This document shows, one piece after another, positions 28,333 through 36,580 of a stretch of DNA of 47,444 bases (position 1 is its first letter; each line of letters begins with the position of its first letter). The position numbers and the translations under genes are program-made. Below the pieces are notes generated by a model. The model had not been told where the DNA came from, ran no database searches, and was given only the letters and a program-made list of their open reading frames with translations. The DNA lies in the IMG/VR virus record IMGVR_UViG_3300044447_000013, positions 1 through 47,444 of that record; one strand, given 5' to 3'. Origin of the DNA: a virus.

Positions 28333-29295
28333 ATGCGAAAACTCTACATTGGCATCGCAGGGCTCGTCTTTCGCGGCGTGATGGCTGCGCAGTACACGCC
28401 GCCGCCCGCCGGCGGCGGCGGCGCTCCGACGGGCGCCGCGGGCGGCTCGCTCTCGGGCACGTATCCGAACCCCGGCGTTTCCACGTCGCTCGTGATTCCC
28501 TCCGGCGCTTCCGGCACGACTCAGACGGCGGGCGATTCGTCCACGGCCATTGCTACCGACGCATTCGTTTCGACGGCGATAGCCAACGCAATCGCGGGCG
28601 TCAATCCGGCGGTCGCGGTTCTCGCGGCGTCCACCGCGAACGTCGTCGGCACGTATGCAAACGGCGTCTCCGGCGTGGGCGCGACGTTCACGGTGACAGC
28701 GACCGGCGCGTTCTCGCTCGACGGCATCTCGATCAGCGCGATCGGACAGCGCGTGCTTTTCAAGAATCAATCGAGCGGCTTTCAGAACGGCGTGTACATG
28801 GCGACCGTCGTGGGCGTTTCGCTCGTGTCGCCGGTTTTCACGCGCGCTCTCGATTACAACCAGCCGAGCGACATCAACAACACCGGCGCGATCCCCGTGC
28901 AGAGCGGCACGGTGAACGCGACAACGAGCTGGCTTCTGACTTCGACGGTTAACACCGTCGGTACCGACGCGCTCACCTACGCGCAGTTCTCGGTCTCGCC
29001 TACGCCTACTATCAATATCCAAACAGGGACCACTTACACGCTGCTTGCCTCCGACAGCGGAAACATAGTCACGTTCAATAACTCGGGCGCGGTCGCTTGC
29101 ACGGTGCCAACTGGTCTCGGCGTCGGGTTTAACTGCCTGATCGTGCAGCTCGGCGCGGGCGCTGTCACGCCGACAGCGTCTTCGACCACGCTCAATCAGC
29201 GGCAATCGTTCACGAAGACCGCCGGGCAGTTCGCCGTGCTGAGCGTCGTCGCGTACGCGGCGAACACGTTCGTGCTCGCCGGGGATATGGCGTGA
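28333..29295 (+). CDS. Tail-fibre / appendage-like protein, 320 aa
   Basis: Hydrophobic N-terminus (RKLYIGIAGLVFRGVMAAQY) resembling a signal peptide, then GGGGAPTGAAGGSLSGTYPN, a linker widely seen in phage fibres, then repeated beta segments typical of receptor-binding appendages (FSLDGISISAIGQRVLFKNQ, SGTVNATTSWLLTSTVNTVG). ATG at 28333. The apparent signal sequence suggests either a moron or membrane-assisted assembly. Confidence 0.7.
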   Translation: MRKLYIGIAGLVFRGVMAAQYTPPPAGGGGAPTGAAGGSLSGTYPNPGVSTSLVIPSGASGTTQTAGDSSTAIATDAFVSTAIANAIAGVNPAVAVLAASTANVVGTYANGVSGVGATFTVTATGAFSLDGISISAIGQRVLFKNQSSGFQNGVYMATVVGVSLVSPVFTRALDYNQPSDINNTGAIPVQSGTVNATTSWLLTSTVNTVGTDALTYAQFSVSPTPTINIQTGTTYTLLASDSGNIVTFNNSGAVACTVPTGLGVGFNCLIVQLGAGAVTPTASSTTLNQRQSFTKTAGQFAVLSVVAYAANTFVLAGDMA

Positions 29296-29957
29296 GGGCT
29301 TCCCTTGCCGGGGCGGTGGTCTATCCGAAACCGGCCGGGCCGACGTTCGTGCAGGCGAAGGCCGCCGGCGTAGCCGGGCCTGGCGCGACGACTGTCACGT
29401 GCACATTTACGGCCAATGTCACCGCCGGGCATTTGATCTACGCGACCGTCTTAGGTGTTAGCAACAGCGCGGTTTTCACGTTTTCGGACGGCCAATCCAA
29501 TTCGTATACGACCATCGATCCGGCTAACGCGGTGGCCAACCCGCAGGCGTCTAACGAGGCGTTCACGATTGCCGCGTCGAGCGGCGCGCTCACGGTCACG
29601 GTAGTGGCCGGAACGTCGCAAGGCACGGGGCTGACTCTCGTAATCGCCGAACTTGCAGGCGTCACGGCGGTAGATCAGCACAACAGTGTGCAGAATGACT
29701 TTGGCGCGGTGCTGAAGTTTGTGGCCGTCACAACAACCCATGCGAAGACAATCGTCATCGGCTGTACCGGGCAAGACGCTAACACGACATATGCCGGCGC
29801 TTCCGGCTGGACACTGGGCACTCAGGTGGCCGTTCCCGGAAAGAACGCTTCAGCGGCATTCGTCTATCAGATCCAGTCGTCCACGGGAACATATACGCCG
29901 GCGATGACGGCCGCCAGCGTGAACGACCAGTGGCATTACACGGTCGCGTTTTTCTAG
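29292..29957 (+). CDS. Beta-sandwich appendage protein, 221 aa
   Basis: GTG overlaps the previous stop. The segment PGATTVTCTFTANVTAGHLI (about residues 30-49) and SDGQSNSYTTIDPAN resemble the N-terminus of the 1353-aa tail-tip protein (GASTVSCTFTNSVKAGNVIF and ADNQSNTYTEIA). A related fold is likely in the 44050 protein. Probably a host- or glycan-binding virion domain. Confidence 0.6.
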   Translation: MRASLAGAVVYPKPAGPTFVQAKAAGVAGPGATTVTCTFTANVTAGHLIYATVLGVSNSAVFTFSDGQSNSYTTIDPANAVANPQASNEAFTIAASSGALTVTVVAGTSQGTGLTLVIAELAGVTAVDQHNSVQNDFGAVLKFVAVTTTHAKTIVIGCTGQDANTTYAGASGWTLGTQVAVPGKNASAAFVYQIQSSTGTYTPAMTAASVNDQWHYTVAFF

Positions 29958-30295
29958 TCCGCGCTCGCTTCCCCCGGCGGCGCGGGCACGCCGCGAATCG
30001 CGTACGCGATCTCGGGGCCGCTAAAACGCTGAATCGACGTCTTCGGAAAGCGCCTCTCGAACTCGTCCGCGAGGAACGTCCGCATCGCTTCCGCGCCCGC
30101 CGCGAAGCCCGCGCTGCGCGCGATCTTCTTGCCGAGCGGCCGCGTCTCCTGGCGGTACTTATTGCGGCACGCCTTGCACCAGCGCGGGTAGTCCGTGGTG
30201 TCGAGCGCGCCGTGGCACTTCGAGCACTCGGTCGCGTTCTCGTTATCGGCTTCTTCTGTGGCTTTGTCTTGAGTGGGGACGACGGGTGGCTTCAC
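29954..30295 (-). CDS. Zinc-finger protein, 113 aa
   Basis: GTG at 30295 chosen because the start-associated motif lies 6 nt upstream; a longer frame exists. Four Cys (ECSKCHGALD and WCKACRNKYRQE) form a zinc ribbon at about residues 25-47; a helical C-terminus follows (FAAGAEAMRTFLADEFERRF). Opposite strand to the virion operon; its stop overlaps the convergent gene by 3 nt. Role unknown. Confidence 0.65.
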   Translation of the reverse strand: MKPPVVPTQDKATEEADNENATECSKCHGALDTTDYPRWCKACRNKYRQETRPLGKKIARSAGFAAGAEAMRTFLADEFERRFPKTSIQRFSGPEIAYAIRGVPAPPGEASAD

Positions 30296-30310
30296 GCCTG
30301 TAAGTCGTCG
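30296..30310 (-). promoter_or_regulatory. Start-associated motif, copy 6 (minus)
   Basis: Minus strand CGACGACTT-ACAGGC-GTG, defining the start of the 113-aa zinc protein. Confidence 0.7.
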
Positions 30311-30324
30311 CGACGGGTTCGGAG

Positions 30325-30381
30325 CGGCGCAATGTAAGCCATTTTCGCGGCGTTTCCGGCGCAATGTAAGCCATTTTCGCG
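30325..30381. repeat. Tandem 25-bp direct repeats upstream of the capsid operon
   Basis: The sequence beginning CGGCGCAATGTAAGCCATTT and continuing TCGCG occurs at 30325-30349 and 30357-30381, period 32 bp (about three helical turns). Each contains an interrupted palindrome AATG-TAAGC-CATT. It sits between divergent genes, directly ahead of the protease/capsid operon, where a regulator could act. Confidence 0.7.
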
Positions 30382-30429
30382 CCGCGATCTTGTTCGCCTT
30401 CGGGGCGGCTGCGACGCTGCGGACGACTC

Positions 30430-31833
30430 ATGATTCTCCGCTCCGGTTTTCTGCTGATCGCGCAACGCCTGCAAGAAGCCGCGGACAAGATTTCGCACTC
30501 CACCGTCCGCGACCACTTGCGCGACGCCGTCCAGGACGCGCACAAGGGCAGCGGTAAATGGGCTAACTACGTAGACCACACCGGCGACGGCGCAAGCGGC
30601 GATTGCATTTACTCGTGCGACGGCGACACGATGTCCGCGCCGTACTCGATCACGGCGACGGGCACGAAGCAAACCGCCGCGCTCGACACCGACAAAGGAT
30701 CGAAGGTCATTCCGGTAGTCACATACAAAAAGCAAATGACCGAGGCGGCCACCGATCCCGTGGCAGCCGCGGCCGCCGTAATCGCAGCCACGAAGACGGC
30801 GGAAGCCGCCGCGGCAGTCGCGAGCGAGACCGCCGGCGTGAAGCTCGTCGAATCGGCCGGCGTTGAATTTCTCACGGGCATCAACGTCGCGGAAGCCGCG
30901 CGCTCGACGTACCCGATCAAAGTGATCTCCCCCGGAACCGGCAGCAGCGCGCACTATCCCGCGGCTGTTGTCGAGCAGATGGCGCCGCTGGTCAAGCCCG
31001 GAACACTGATGTTCTGGAATCACCAGACCTCCGCAGAAGAGGCAGAGCGCCCCGAGGGCGATCTCGACCACCTCGCCGCGATTGTCACGAAACAAGGCGT
31101 CTGGAACGCGGACGGCCCGAAAGGCCCCGGCGTGTACGCCGAGGCGAAAGTGATGGCCGACTACGCGCAGAAGGTCGAAGAGCGCGCGCCGCACATCGGC
31201 CTCTCGATTCGCGCCGGCGGAACTACCACCGGCAAGACGGTCAACGGCAAACCCGAACTGAAATCGATCGACCACATCGAGTCGATCGACTACGTGACGA
31301 AGGCAGGCCGCGGCGGCCTGGCGCTCGTCGAGGCCGCCACGTACGCAGGAATTTTAGCTCTACCCGAGGCGGCGCGGATCGCTGCCAACCAAAACACAGG
31401 AGACAGCATGACCCCCGAACAACTGAAAGTCCTGGAGGCGGCCGGAAAGCTGATTCTCCTTGGCGAAGCTCGACGCGTAGCGCTCGAAACGCTTAGCGAC
31501 GTTTCGCTCAACGAATCCGCGAAAGAAGAAGTGATCCGGCGCGTATCGAAGGCAATCCCCACGAAGGAAGGCATGCTCGACGACGCGCCCTTCCGCGAGT
31601 CCGTGAAGGAAGAGGCGAAGGCCATCGGCGCGTTCGTCGCGTCCGTCTCAGGCTCGGGCAACGTCCGCTACATGGGCGGCGGCGGACCCACTCCCGTCGC
31701 GATCACTGAAGCGCAGCGCGAAGTCGACCGGGTCGCGGGCGAACGTCGCATCAAGGAATCCGAGAACATCTTCGGCGATCTCCTGGGCGACCCCACTGCC
31801 GCGAAGTTCGCGGCCAAAGGACGGGCAGCCTAA
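30430..31833 (+). CDS. Prohead protease / scaffold-like protein, 467 aa
   Basis: Middle region (PIKVISPGTGSSAHYPAAVV, MFWNHQTSAEEAERPEGDLD, HIGLSIRAGG) fits a capsid maturation protease fold with a candidate catalytic His in FWNH and Ser in LSIRAG. The C-terminal third is Glu/Lys-rich and helical (LNESAKEEVIRRVSKAI), like a scaffold. It immediately precedes the decoration and capsid genes, as protease-scaffold fusions do. The N-terminal 140 residues are unassigned. Confidence 0.72.
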   Translation: MILRSGFLLIAQRLQEAADKISHSTVRDHLRDAVQDAHKGSGKWANYVDHTGDGASGDCIYSCDGDTMSAPYSITATGTKQTAALDTDKGSKVIPVVTYKKQMTEAATDPVAAAAAVIAATKTAEAAAAVASETAGVKLVESAGVEFLTGINVAEAARSTYPIKVISPGTGSSAHYPAAVVEQMAPLVKPGTLMFWNHQTSAEEAERPEGDLDHLAAIVTKQGVWNADGPKGPGVYAEAKVMADYAQKVEERAPHIGLSIRAGGTTTGKTVNGKPELKSIDHIESIDYVTKAGRGGLALVEAATYAGILALPEAARIAANQNTGDSMTPEQLKVLEAAGKLILLGEARRVALETLSDVSLNESAKEEVIRRVSKAIPTKEGMLDDAPFRESVKEEAKAIGAFVASVSGSGNVRYMGGGGPTPVAITEAQREVDRVAGERRIKESENIFGDLLGDPTAAKFAAKGRAA

Positions 31834-32243
31834 TGATCAACCAAGTCTATGCCGGTACCGACACTTCCCGGCGCAACCCCGCCGCGTGCCTCTCGACCGT
31901 AACCGGCGGGCAGCCGGTTCTCATCGGCGCGCTTCCCGCGATCGCGCTCGACACCGCGGCGAACGTCGCGAATCTGACGCCTTCGTTTCTGTTCGGCGGC
32001 TCGTTCTCGCTCACGGTCACGGCCAAGAGCGCGCTGTCGCCCAGTGTTAACAAGGCCATCGCGCCCGGCGATCCGATTTACGCGGACGGCGGAACGCTCG
32101 ACGCGGCCTCGAACATGACCACCGGCTTCACGCTCGACGCGGCCTCCGGCGGCGTTCTGTTCGGCCATCTTGACCCGATCGGCCCGGCGCTCGCGACCGG
32201 CACAACCGCCGTGGTCACAGTACTGCTTTCGAGGGGGATGTAA
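31833..32243 (+). CDS. Capsid decoration-like (DUF2190-type) protein, 136 aa
   Basis: Beta-rich with VNKAIAPGDPIYADGGTLDA and TGTTAVVTVLLSRGM at the end, the hallmarks of DUF2190-type decoration proteins encoded just before the major capsid. TAATG overlap with the protease gene and with the capsid gene. Confidence 0.72.
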   Translation: MINQVYAGTDTSRRNPAACLSTVTGGQPVLIGALPAIALDTAANVANLTPSFLFGGSFSLTVTAKSALSPSVNKAIAPGDPIYADGGTLDAASNMTTGFTLDAASGGVLFGHLDPIGPALATGTTAVVTVLLSRGM

Positions 32244-33661
32244 TGCAGCAGAACCAGATCAGTGAGTTTCAGCAGGGCGGCATTCTCGCCGGCCAGTTCC
32301 TCCGCGAAAACGGCGACCGGATGCTGCAGCCCGGCTTCGACGGCGCAGTCACGAGCCACGCTTCGATGTCCGGCTTCACGTGCGTGACGAAGCCGCGCGG
32401 CCCGCAGCGCAACGCCCACGAAGCGCGCGTGATGGAAGCGGCGCGCTTGTTCCGCGACGTGCTCAGCGGCCAGACCAACCCGTTTTTCTTCCAGCAGGCG
32501 ATGGCGCCCACCGAAGACATGGCGGTGGCGTGGCTGCAAGAGAATTACCCCGGCATCTTTCCGGCCAACCTTCGCCGCGGCCAGTACAGCTTGCGCGAGG
32601 TCATGAGTGTCACGGATTATCAGGCGCTCTTCCTGGACGTGATCGACCGCTCGTACTTCGGCTATTACAGCGCGTACCCCATCGTGAGCCTCCCGCTCGT
32701 GAAGCAGCACGATCTCCGCGACTTCCGCGCGCGCTCGATTTACATGCTCGACAGCCTGGTCACGCCGTTCACGGCCGAGGATGCCGCAGGCCCCGCCGCG
32801 CAGCAGGCCCTTACCGGCCCGGTACCGCAGGGCGGCGCCGTTCTCGCGACCGCGTCGACCGGCCCCGTGAATTACCAGCCCACGCTCTACCAGTCCCGCG
32901 CGAGCGTGAACTGGCGCGCCATGGTGAACGACGATCTCGGCATCTTCCGCGATATCGCCGCGCGCCTCGCCATCGTTGCCAACCGCGGCATCGATATCTT
33001 TCTGACCAAGTTTTTCTTCGGCGCAGCCGGCCTGAACGCGAATCTGTTCAAGGCTGGCTATACCAACCTGATCACCACCGCTTACGGCGCGGCGTCGAAT
33101 AACCCTGCGCTCTCCCAGCAGGGCATTCAGGACGGCTTTAAAGTGCTCGCGGCCATGAAGGATTCGAGCAACCAGCCGATCTTAATGTCCGGCACTCCGA
33201 TCTTGGTTTACGGCCCGTCTTACACGGCCGTTGCCGAGAATCTCAAAGGCTCGATGCGTTCCTTCGTGCAGGTCGAGGGCGGCACGAGCAACGCGCAGGG
33301 CTTCCCGGCGCAGCTCGTCGAAGCGACCAACTGGGCCATGCAAAACATGAAGCTCGTGATGAATCCCTACATGCCGCAGGTAATGAGCGGCGCGGCGGGC
33401 AACATCGCGCAGACCGCGTGGGCCATCGTCATGGACCCGAACGCGCAGAATCGGCCTTGCGTTGAAGTCGGCTTCCTGAACGGCTTCAAAACGCCGCAGA
33501 TGTTCCGGCGCGCGGGCAACACCATGTCGATGGGCGGCGGCATCGTCGAGACCATGGGCAACTTCGACACCAACGACAGCGACACAAAGATCGTGTCCGT
33601 CTTCGGCGGCACGGTCGTCGACGGGCGCTCTTGCGTGGGCAGCAACGGCAGCGGAAGTTAG
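32243..33661 (+). CDS. Major capsid protein, 472 aa
   Basis: Position between the decoration protein and head-tail genes, its size, and sequence such as YQPTLYQSRASVNWRAMVND, NRGIDIFLTKFFFGAAGLNA and the C-terminal PNAQNRPCVEVGFLNGFKTP support an HK97-fold Mu-like capsid. A strong terminator follows. A fragment around residues 210-245 is duplicated in the 114-aa gene at 26082. Confidence 0.85.
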   Translation: MQQNQISEFQQGGILAGQFLRENGDRMLQPGFDGAVTSHASMSGFTCVTKPRGPQRNAHEARVMEAARLFRDVLSGQTNPFFFQQAMAPTEDMAVAWLQENYPGIFPANLRRGQYSLREVMSVTDYQALFLDVIDRSYFGYYSAYPIVSLPLVKQHDLRDFRARSIYMLDSLVTPFTAEDAAGPAAQQALTGPVPQGGAVLATASTGPVNYQPTLYQSRASVNWRAMVNDDLGIFRDIAARLAIVANRGIDIFLTKFFFGAAGLNANLFKAGYTNLITTAYGAASNNPALSQQGIQDGFKVLAAMKDSSNQPILMSGTPILVYGPSYTAVAENLKGSMRSFVQVEGGTSNAQGFPAQLVEATNWAMQNMKLVMNPYMPQVMSGAAGNIAQTAWAIVMDPNAQNRPCVEVGFLNGFKTPQMFRRAGNTMSMGGGIVETMGNFDTNDSDTKIVSVFGGTVVDGRSCVGSNGSGS

Positions 33662-33684
33662 TCCCGAATCCAACGGTTTCACCG

Positions 33685-33713
33685 AGCCCGCCGGTTTAGC
33701 TGGCGGGCTTTTT
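33685..33713 (+). terminator. Rho-independent terminator after capsid gene
   Basis: AGCCCGCC (33685-33692), loop of 9 nt, GGCGGGCT (33702-33709), then a T-run. It separates the head operon from the head-tail and tail genes. Confidence 0.88.
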
Positions 33714-33723
33714 CATTGACCAA

Positions 33724-34233
33724 ATGGCGAACGGAACCTTCACTTACGGAATCAATTCGGGGCAGCCCAACTACCCGATTGACGCACCGCGCCTATTGGT
33801 TTCGGATACCCAGCAGTTCGCTGCCGATGGCACCACCCCGATCTTCATTTTCAGCGATCAAGAAATCCTCGGGATGGAGTATATCGTCCAGGCGCAGTTT
33901 CAGAGCGGCATGTTCTTCTCGACGCCTGGCGGCCCTCCCGGCGGCGGCTCGCTCGGCGCGTTCCTGCCCTCGCAGCCGATCCCCTACTACCGCGTCGCCG
34001 GAATGCTCCTCAGCTCGCTCGCGGCGAACAAGGCGCGGCTCTCCTCCGTCGTGAAGCTGCTCGACGTGACCCTCGCGCCTGATAAGGCGGCGAAGGCGCT
34101 CATGGATCAAGCGAAGGCTTACTTCGACGCGGACGACAACAGCGGCGCGTTCGTGATTATCGAGCAGGTCAATAACGATTTTTCGTTCCGCGATCGCTAC
34201 TGGGCTCAGTGGCTCCGACAGGGGGCCGCTTGA
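33724..34233 (+). CDS. Head-tail connector-like protein, 169 aa
   Basis: Helical with a short loop segment, containing ISDQ-type opening (IFIFSDQEILGMEYIVQAQF) and LLSSLAANKARLSSVVKLLD, a layout reminiscent of gp6-like connectors. First gene after the capsid terminator. Assignment by position and fold pattern. Confidence 0.55.
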   Translation: MANGTFTYGINSGQPNYPIDAPRLLVSDTQQFAADGTTPIFIFSDQEILGMEYIVQAQFQSGMFFSTPGGPPGGGSLGAFLPSQPIPYYRVAGMLLSSLAANKARLSSVVKLLDVTLAPDKAAKALMDQAKAYFDADDNSGAFVIIEQVNNDFSFRDRYWAQWLRQGAA

Positions 34234-34238
34234 CCAAG

Positions 34239-34319
34239 GTGCGCTCTGTGTCTTCGCGCCCTGCAATCCATGTCCGCAGCGTAAGCGACGGGTTTTGTCG
34301 CGACCAGGTGCGCCAATGA
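34239..34319 (+). CDS. Repeated leader peptide, copy 3, 26 aa
   Basis: GTG start at 34239: (M)RSVSSRPAIHVRSVSDGF then CRDQVRQ. TGA overlaps the next ATG (ATGA). The hairpin is kept as GCGAC-N7-GTCGC although the sequence between has changed. Confidence 0.55.
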   Translation: MRSVSSRPAIHVRSVSDGFCRDQVRQ

Positions 34320-34720
34320 ATCAGTCGCTCGCGTATGAATTCGCGGCGGTCGTGCCCGCCGTTCTCGCGACGGGCCTTTGCGACTCACTCGTCTCGATCC
34401 AGCTTCCGGACGGCGTGCTGATCGACGCGGGGCAACCCTCCGGCGTCTACGTGCCCGTCAGCGGCCTGCAGAACCTCGTCGTGATGTCCGCGCCGATGTC
34501 CGAGGCGCGCATCGAGGCCAACGAAAACAAGTCTGAGGACGAAGTACAGAGCTTCGCGCCGCGCCACGTGTGGGTCGCGGGCTTCTATCCGCAGATCGAA
34601 CCGCTCGCCGCGCAAGGCGCGCAAGCCGTGATCGACGGCGTCGCGTTCGACCTGATGGGCGCGGAAGCGGATTCGCAATTTCAGACCACGCGGCTCTCGG
34701 TAAGGACGTCGGGCCTATGA
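34316..34720 (+). CDS. Head-closure / tail-completion-like protein, 134 aa
   Basis: ATG at 34316 coupled to leader copy 3. Beta-rich (DSLVSIQLPDGVLIDAGQPS, RHVWVAGFYPQIEPLAAQGA). Lies between the connector and the next tail completion gene, the usual place of the head-closure protein. No firm family match. Confidence 0.55.
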   Translation: MNQSLAYEFAAVVPAVLATGLCDSLVSIQLPDGVLIDAGQPSGVYVPVSGLQNLVVMSAPMSEARIEANENKSEDEVQSFAPRHVWVAGFYPQIEPLAAQGAQAVIDGVAFDLMGAEADSQFQTTRLSVRTSGL

Positions 34721-35214
34721 CTCCTTCTTGCGAGATGAAGCTTCGCCTCCTCGCGCAGGCGAACGCGCCGCTCGCCGCGGCGCTCACGTTCGCGACGCCG
34801 GCCGGCGCGAGCGCGTTTTGCTGGTTCGATCGCCAAATCGCTCAAGGCGACATCGGCGCGCCGTCCGACAATCGCACGGTCGTGGCCGTGAAGCGCGTGT
34901 CGACCTCGCCGCGCACGCAGTTTGGCAATCAGGGCGGACCGGTTCAGAATATCGCGCTGATCCGGATCCAGATCGACATCGCGGATTACAACGCGGAGCG
35001 CGCGCGCCAGGTCGCGCAGCTCATCGTGAATTTCTTAGCGTCGGTTTCGCTGCTCGACGCCGGCGCATTCGGAAGCCCGACGACAGCGCCGAATCAGAAC
35101 CCGAATTACCTCCTCAACGAGCGTTCGGGAATGCTGTTCAACCTTCAACCGCCCGTGTACGTGCACTCTCAGGACTGGCGGCTTTGGAACCATCAGGCGA
35201 TACCGGCCTCGTAG
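34717..35214 (+). CDS. Tail terminator / minor tail completion-like protein, 165 aa
   Basis: ATGA overlap. Contains IALIRIQIDIADYNAERARQ, VAQLIVNFLASVSLLD and PPVYVHSQDWRLWNHQAIPA, the alpha/beta pattern of DUF3168-type tail completion proteins, though that domain is not certain. Immediately upstream of the major tail protein. Confidence 0.58.
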   Translation: MTPSCEMKLRLLAQANAPLAAALTFATPAGASAFCWFDRQIAQGDIGAPSDNRTVVAVKRVSTSPRTQFGNQGGPVQNIALIRIQIDIADYNAERARQVAQLIVNFLASVSLLDAGAFGSPTTAPNQNPNYLLNERSGMLFNLQPPVYVHSQDWRLWNHQAIPAS

Positions 35215-35292
35215 ACCGGGAACCAGCAAAAGCCCGGACGGTCGAGAGATAGACCGGGCCAATAACTACCGCCGAGACGGCGGAAGGAAACT

Positions 35293-35763
35293 ATGTCGCT
35301 CATCAACGTCACTCTCCCGTATAACAACTCCGCCGGCGGCGAGGCAGCCGTAGGCTCCGTCCTCTTCGTCGGCTCGCAGGGCTCGCCCACCACCTATCTG
35401 CCCATGGGTAACTGCGGAAACATGAAGTGGGGGATGAAGGTCAAAACGGCCGACGTCACCAACCAGGGCACGCAGTGGACGCGCTCGATCCCCACGCTAT
35501 TCGACGGCGGCACGTTCACGTGCGACGTCCACTTCATTCCGTCCTCGGCGAACACGGCCACGATCGAAGGCCATAGCTTCACGAGCGGCCTCGGTTCGCT
35601 GTTCACGCAGGGCGCCATCCTCCCCTGGAAGCTCGTCTTTCCGGACGGCACCACCGAGTACTTCACCGGCTTCATGACCGATTTCCCCATGAACATGGAC
35701 CTGCAGAAGGATCTCGATGTTTCGCTCACGATCACCGTGATCGGAGAGCCGGTACTCGCCTGA
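35293..35763 (+). CDS. Major tail (tube) protein, 156 aa
   Basis: All-beta protein with the tube-protein layout: GNCGNMKWGMKVKTADVTNQ, FTCDVHFIPSSANTATIEGH, WKLVFPDGTTEYFTGFMTDF, then SLTITVIGEPVLA at the end. ATG at 35293 after AAGGAAA. Followed by the chaperone pair and tape measure, as in siphophages. The 78 nt before it hold a weak GC hairpin and no gene. Confidence 0.85.
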   Translation: MSLINVTLPYNNSAGGEAAVGSVLFVGSQGSPTTYLPMGNCGNMKWGMKVKTADVTNQGTQWTRSIPTLFDGGTFTCDVHFIPSSANTATIEGHSFTSGLGSLFTQGAILPWKLVFPDGTTEYFTGFMTDFPMNMDLQKDLDVSLTITVIGEPVLA

Positions 35764-36128
35764 TGAGCCCTGTCGAATACCCCACTGTCCAGGTGGGCGG
35801 CAAAGCTTACCAGCTGCGCTTCGCCCACTCGGCGTTCTTCCTCCTGCAGTCCTGGGGCTACCAGATCGGCGATCCGGCAAAGCCGGTACCCGTCGAGGTC
35901 CTCGCGGCCGCCGCGCTCGGCACCATCGACAAGAAAGGCGAGTGGCGCAGCGCTGGATTAACCAGCGTCTTCGACCTGCTCGACCTGATGATTCCCGGCG
36001 TCGAGCGGCTTCCCGATCTCGTCGACCCCGTGATGGACGCCCTAAAAAAAGCCGCGCCGAAGGCGGATCTCGCGCTGGTTCCGTCTCTGCCTTCGGCGGC
36101 GCCGGCGGAGAGCGAAGCGGTCAACTAA
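35763..36128 (+). CDS. Tail assembly chaperone (G-like), 121 aa
   Basis: TGATG overlap with the tube gene. Helical (RFAHSAFFLLQSWGYQIGDP, LTSVFDLLDLMIPGVERLPD). It carries a run of seven A (36044-36050) read CTA AAA AAA GCC, a -1 slippery site, and thus makes both this short form and the long fusion described separately. Confidence 0.82.
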   Translation: MSPVEYPTVQVGGKAYQLRFAHSAFFLLQSWGYQIGDPAKPVPVEVLAAAALGTIDKKGEWRSAGLTSVFDLLDLMIPGVERLPDLVDPVMDALKKAAPKADLALVPSLPSAAPAESEAVN

Positions 36129-36580
36129 CCGAGCAGGAGTGGCTGCAGCTCGAAGCGGGCGCGACCAATCGCGTGCACGGGCTGGGACTGACCCGTAAGG
36201 AGTTCTGGCGCGCGACGCCGCGCGAGCTGGAGGCGCACTCGCGCGTAGCCGAGCAGCGCCGCGACTTCGTGTCGAGCCTCTACGCCGGCATTCAGTCGAC
36301 GCTGCACAACGCGCACTTTAAGCCACCGGGGAAAAAGGGATTCACGCCGGCCATGTTCCTCTCGACGAGCAAAACGGAAGTCTCCGACGTGCCCCAGTGG
36401 AAGCGCGATCTCGAACACTCGCGCTCGGCGCTCATGCTCGCGAAGCGGCACGACCCTAACTCGGCCGAAGCCAAACAGACCGTGAGCCAATCGCAGGACC
36501 GCGCCGCACGCGCGAAGGCGGCGAAAGAGCGCGGCGAGTCGCGTGAAGTCATTGAGCGGATCATGACGGGGGTCGCGTAG
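35763..36580 (+). CDS. Tail assembly chaperone fusion (GT-like) by -1 frameshift, about 272 aa
   Basis: Slippage on A-AAA-AAA at 36044-36050 joins the first 96 codons to the -1 frame, which is open to 36580: KK then SRAEGGSRAGSVSAFGGAGG, then LTEQEWLQLEAGATNRVHGL and a basic C-terminus. A stem (CGCC-GAA-GGCG) lies just after the slippery site. In lambda, HK97 and relatives G and GT guide tape-measure folding. The overlap, the heptamer and the following tape measure make this strong. Confidence 0.82.

Noticed and set aside
30292-31275. A 327-aa minus-strand frame opposite the protease gene
   Set aside because: Arg/Gly/Val-rich antisense translation of a GC-rich gene; the plus-strand frame has coherent domain content and coupling to the decoration gene.
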